Part shown: positions 6,136-8,460 of the stretch, piece after piece | How positions within the stretch are numbered: position 1 is the first letter of the stretch | Layout of the letters: each line of letters starts with the position of its first letter | Source of the DNA: Nitrososphaeraceae archaeon | Lineage (GTDB): Archaea > Thermoproteota > Nitrososphaeria > Nitrososphaerales > Nitrososphaeraceae | Direction: 5' to 3' | Assembly: GCA_025936955.1 (NCBI GenBank) | Contig: JAICSL010000055.1 | Span: forward strand, 1 to 8,460 | DNA length: 8,460 bases | Made by a program: the position numbers and the translations under genes | Notes under the pieces: model-generated | Told to the model about the DNA's origin: nothing | Database searches by the model: none | The model's input: only the letters and a program-made list of their open reading frames with translations

Positions 6136-7570
6136 TAAACATGAAATTATACCTCTCCATGCTATGGCAAAGCACAAAGATACTGCATATGCTATTATAG
6201 GCTTTTTAAGGTTAATCTCTTTGAATCTAGAAAATTGAGTGCCAAGTCCTATTGAAAAAAACGTAAAGGTAAAAGATATTGTTCTTATTGGCTCTGTTCC
6301 AAATGATATTACTGGTGCAACTGCTTTAGCACCTTCAGATATGGAGTGGTATGAAACAGCTAAAAGGGATAGTATTAGACTAGTGGCAATATAACCTAGG
6401 ACAAATTTTGGAAATTTATACCAGAGGACTTTGGGATTTGTATTTACGTTGGTTTGCTTTTTACTTTTGTAAGCCCATACAGTGGCTAGTATAAACGAAA
6501 TCAATCCAATCCAAATATCTATCATCACTTTGGTAATTACTGCTGCATTCAATGCAGATCCATTAGCCTTTAATAGACCGTCTGCTACAGATGCACTTGC
6601 TGACACCGCCCCGTCTGTTTTTACACTCAGTCCATCCAAACTCCTGCTGCATCAAAATGAGTAGGAAAGAAAGTAGCTGCAACAAAAGGCATCACAATAA
6701 TTTCTATGGCCGAGAAAATTACTATTATTGAAGAGATAACAGTAGAATAAATTGCTGGAGCTTCAATAACTGCAGCTGTTGCAATGGAAGCCGAAACACC
6801 GCATATACCTACACCCGAAGAAAGGGTTGCCGAAAAGTTCTTACCTAGGCCCAATTTTTTGAAATAAAAAATGCAATTATCCAAACTACTGGAAAAGAAA
6901 GAAATGCTGCTGCTAAAATAGTAGGGATACTTGTTAAAAAAGATGTAAGTAAAATTTTAGCTCCAAGAAGCACTATAGCGGTTTTTATAAATAGTTCGCC
7001 CCTTGCAGACTGCATTAACCATGAAGGTATTTTTAATAAATTTGTAATTGCAATTCCAGCTATCAACGCTATTATATATCCTAACTCTGCACTTCCAATG
7101 ACTTTTACAATGGATGAATAATTAGATAACAACCAGATAACCCATGACGAAAAAAAGATTATAGAAAAACCCTTAAACCAATCTTTAGATTTAACTCCGT
7201 TGAATCGATTTACAGGTAGCATTAGAACAGCAAGAAAAACAAAACTGCCTACAAGGCCAATCCAAGGATCAAACACTTTTGTACTTAGAGCATGAGTGAA
7301 ATCTGTCCAAGGTTTAGCTACAGGAATCCAACCTAAAGTGTAAACACCAAAATATAATGGAAGTGATAGGGCAAATATGCCCAGACCAATTCATACTGCC
7401 CACCAATCCTCTTTTTTATAAAGAGACGACCAATTTATATTTGAAACAGAAGGGTTCTTTTCAACAGAAATATCTTGGTTCAGTGTCTCTTGATATTTAA
7501 TGTCTATTTCTTCTTTTTTTGAATGATTTGTTCGATTCCATTTTCTAACTATTTTATTAATTAATCCCAC
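6121..7570 (-). pseudogene. YeiH-family putative sulfate exporter, interrupted
   Basis: A long YeiH-type (PF03601) membrane permease, about 483 codons when repaired, annotated in relatives as a putative sulfate exporter. Three lesions break it. A TGA lies at 7393-7391, in EDWWAV*IGLGIF, where Trp (TGG) is expected. One A is missing in the A6 run read at 6860-6855; restoring it gives ISKKLGLGKNFS. One G is missing near 6633; restoring it gives VWMGLSVKTDGAV. The rest is intact: a polar cytoplasmic N-terminus of about 55 residues, then around ten membrane helices. Family-type stretches include GVGICGVSASIATA, LWYKFPKFVLGY and IRTISFTFTFFSIGLGTQF. The GTG start (7570) follows an in-frame TGA five codons upstream; AAAGGTGA lies 2 bases ahead, closer than usual. 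The two frameshifts could be sequencing errors; the TGA is harder to explain so. Confidence 0.9.
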
Positions 7571-7861
7571 TTCACCTTTATCTCAAAAAATATATTAAAA
7601 ATGTGAAATATAATAAAATACAGATTTATGTGCAAGTTTTTCTAAATATATATCGATTATTTATATTGTAGAGTAAATTAGTAAAATTCCATAAATGTAT
7701 TAAGAAAGAGGATCTATTGCAATCTACTTGATTAATATTATACATATTTGTATAAATGTTTCAAAATAACTTTTTTTGCTAGTGTCAGTATTGGAGAAAA
7801 TTCTAAACCTTTTACTTATTCTCGCAAAATAATTACTATTTTTTTCTATAATTTTGGAACC
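7571..7861. other. AT-rich spacer between the yeiH-like gene and the small unit
   Basis: This holds the candidate yeiH promoter and a short inverted repeat TATACA/TGTATA (7739-7754). No reading frame or RNA gene was recognised. No clear T-run on the minus strand marks the end of the small upstream unit. Confidence 0.5.
7591..7600 (-). promoter_or_regulatory. Candidate TATA box of the yeiH-like gene
   Basis: TTTTAATATA on the minus strand is centred 25 bases before the GTG at 7570, so transcription would start at or next to the start codon (leaderless). The surroundings are so AT-rich that other boxes, such as one near 7612, are possible. Confidence 0.35.
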
Positions 7862-8113
7862 CTAAAAATTAATAAGATCTAGAGCGAATTTTAATTCGAG
7901 TATCTCTTTTTCAATAATGGTTAAATCCATTTTGTCTTTTGCATATTTTAAAAGTCGCTCACATGCCTGTATCTGGGCCAATATTATTTCTATTTTGCTT
8001 AGACATAGAATGTGCGATGATTCTATGAAATGATATGAAATACTTCTTTTTTTATCATTACCGCTTGTCTTTGCCTCTATTAAGATCGGTTGCTCTGCCT
8101 AAACAATATTCAT
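7862..8113 (-). pseudogene. Small hypothetical protein, 83 codons with in-frame TAG
   Basis: From ATG at 8113 to TAG at 7862 the frame has 83 codons, but codon 5 (8101-8099) is TAG. After it the frame is open for 78 codons with protein-like, helix-rich composition: PILIEAKTSGNDKKR, then HILCLSKIEIILAQIQACER, then IIEKEILELKFALDLI. This looks like a small cytoplasmic helical protein with possible coiled-coil character. No ATG, GTG or TTG lies between the TAG and the middle of the domain (first TTG at about codon 47). Either the gene is broken by the TAG, or it uses an unusual start, or the TAG is an error. GGAGGG lies about 17 bases before the ATG, in the preceding ORF, 7 bases away. Function is not recognised. 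Confidence 0.55.
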
Positions 8114-8120
8114 TTTTTAG

Positions 8121-8234
8121 CTACCACGCCCTCCATTTAGCTTTATCAAATTCTATTTCATTTACATAATTATTACGATGACTGACATCATAATTTATCG
8201 CTTCTTTTTTTATTTTATATTGGTAATATTCCAT
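8121..8234 (-). CDS. Small hypothetical protein (37 aa), probably leaderless
   Basis: A 37-residue polar product, MEYYQYKIKKEAINYDVSHR onward, ending FDKAKWRAW. It is not recognised. The ATG is 23-24 bases downstream of the centre of a strong TATA box (8252-8263), so the message would start at the ATG itself, as is common in archaea. That spacing is the best support for a real gene, since no ribosome binding site is needed or present. The next cistron's ATG is 7 bases after its stop, suggesting a two-gene transcript in which GGAGGG within this ORF could serve the second gene. It could instead be a shortened remnant of a larger protein. Confidence 0.4.
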   Translation of the reverse strand: MEYYQYKIKKEAINYDVSHRNNYVNEIEFDKAKWRAW

Positions 8235-8253
8235 AATCAATATTGTATTGATT
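8235..8253. promoter_or_regulatory. 8-bp inverted repeat between TATA box and ATG
   Basis: AATCAATA (8235-8242) and TATTGATT (8246-8253) are perfect inverted copies around a 3-base centre. They fill the gap between the TATA box and the ATG of the 37-codon ORF and cover the predicted transcription start. This position suits a repressor site; in a leaderless message it would not be transcribed, so a DNA-level role is more likely than an RNA hairpin. Confidence 0.4.
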
Positions 8254-8263
8254 TTTATAAAAA
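8252..8263 (-). promoter_or_regulatory. TATA box of the small two-ORF unit
   Basis: The minus strand reads TTTTTATAAAAA, with the same TTTATAAA core as the ABC operon promoter at 5706-5713. It is centred about 24 bases upstream of the ATG at 8234. Confidence 0.5.
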
Positions 8264-8460
8264 GAATTTCAAATATGCAAAAAATGTTACTTATATGAAT
8301 ATAAATGATTTTTTATCAATGGATCTTACAATGTAGTAATTGCTGATATAATAGTTCTAGTTAAATACAAAATTTTATAAAAAAAATTTAAATAATATAT
8401 ATATAAATATTAAACCTTGGTAATAATAGTCACATAGATTCTAAAGATTATAAGGATCTA
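8264..8460. other. AT-rich end of window, nothing recognised
   Basis: No reading frame above about 13 codons noticed from an ATG on the plus strand, none on the minus strand, and no RNA gene. A TATA-like run (TAATATATATATAAATATT, about 8394-8412) could belong to a plus-strand gene beyond the window. Confidence 0.4.

Noticed and set aside
7520..7545. GTTCGATTCC, resembling a tRNA T-loop
   Set aside because: The flanking bases do not form the T-stem, no other tRNA arms are present, and it lies in the coding N-terminus of the yeiH-like gene.
7766..7785. AACTTTTTTTGC followed by CTAG, resembling part of the inverted-repeat arm near 37-51
   Set aside because: Only about 12 bases match and the run of T inflates the likeness; no further similarity on either side.
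1..8460. CRISPR array or tandem repeat array
   Set aside because: No regularly spaced direct repeats were seen anywhere in the window.

Overview
The window is about one third G+C, and every well-supported gene lies on the minus strand. Promoters look archaeal: TTTATAAA-type TATA boxes about 24-45 bp ahead of start codons, several suggesting leaderless or short-leader transcripts. There are long AT-rich spacers, GTG starts are common, and the first 2 kb are nearly gene-free. Together with an archaeal-looking long YeiH-type permease and a DrrA-like ABC exporter, this suggests a mesophilic ammonia-oxidising thaumarchaeon of the Nitrososphaera/Nitrosocosmicus kind. That placement is inference; there is no rRNA or amo gene to prove it.

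Layout. Positions 1-698 form a structure with two 132-bp arms (1-132 and 567-698) that are inverted copies with one mismatch, enclosing 434 bp without a recognisable gene. It looks like a non-autonomous (MITE-like) element, or two oppositely oriented copies of one element end. Positions 699-2029 are gene-poor, with a few perfect hairpins and at best doubtful ORFs. A small plus-strand ORF (2030-2344) has a good ribosome binding site but runs antisense into the end of the next operon.

Positions 5663-2236 (minus) hold an intact three-gene ABC-2 exporter operon: an ATPase with a DrrA/CcmA-like layout, then two paralogous membrane subunits joined by a 4-base GTGA overlap. The two permeases share the same plan (one N-terminal helix, a large outside domain, a C-terminal membrane bundle) and the same motifs, so they probably form a heterodimer on an ATPase homodimer. 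A TATA box lies at 5706-5715, and a near-perfect palindrome covers the predicted transcription start, as a repressor site would. The ATPase has Asn where most ABC ATPases have the H-loop His.

Positions 7570-6121 (minus) are a long YeiH-family (putative sulfate exporter) gene broken by one in-frame TGA at a probable Trp codon and two single-base losses in homopolymer runs. The rest of the frame is well preserved, so the break is recent or partly a sequencing artefact. Positions 8234-7862 (minus) hold a small two-cistron unit behind its own TATA box: a 37-codon ORF, then an 83-codon ORF with strongly protein-like composition but an in-frame TAG at codon 5. Nothing was found in the last 200 bp.

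The main points for follow-up are the long inverted repeat, the operator-like palindrome at the exporter promoter, the Asn H-loop, and the two genes (yeiH-like and the 83-codon ORF) interrupted by stop codons.
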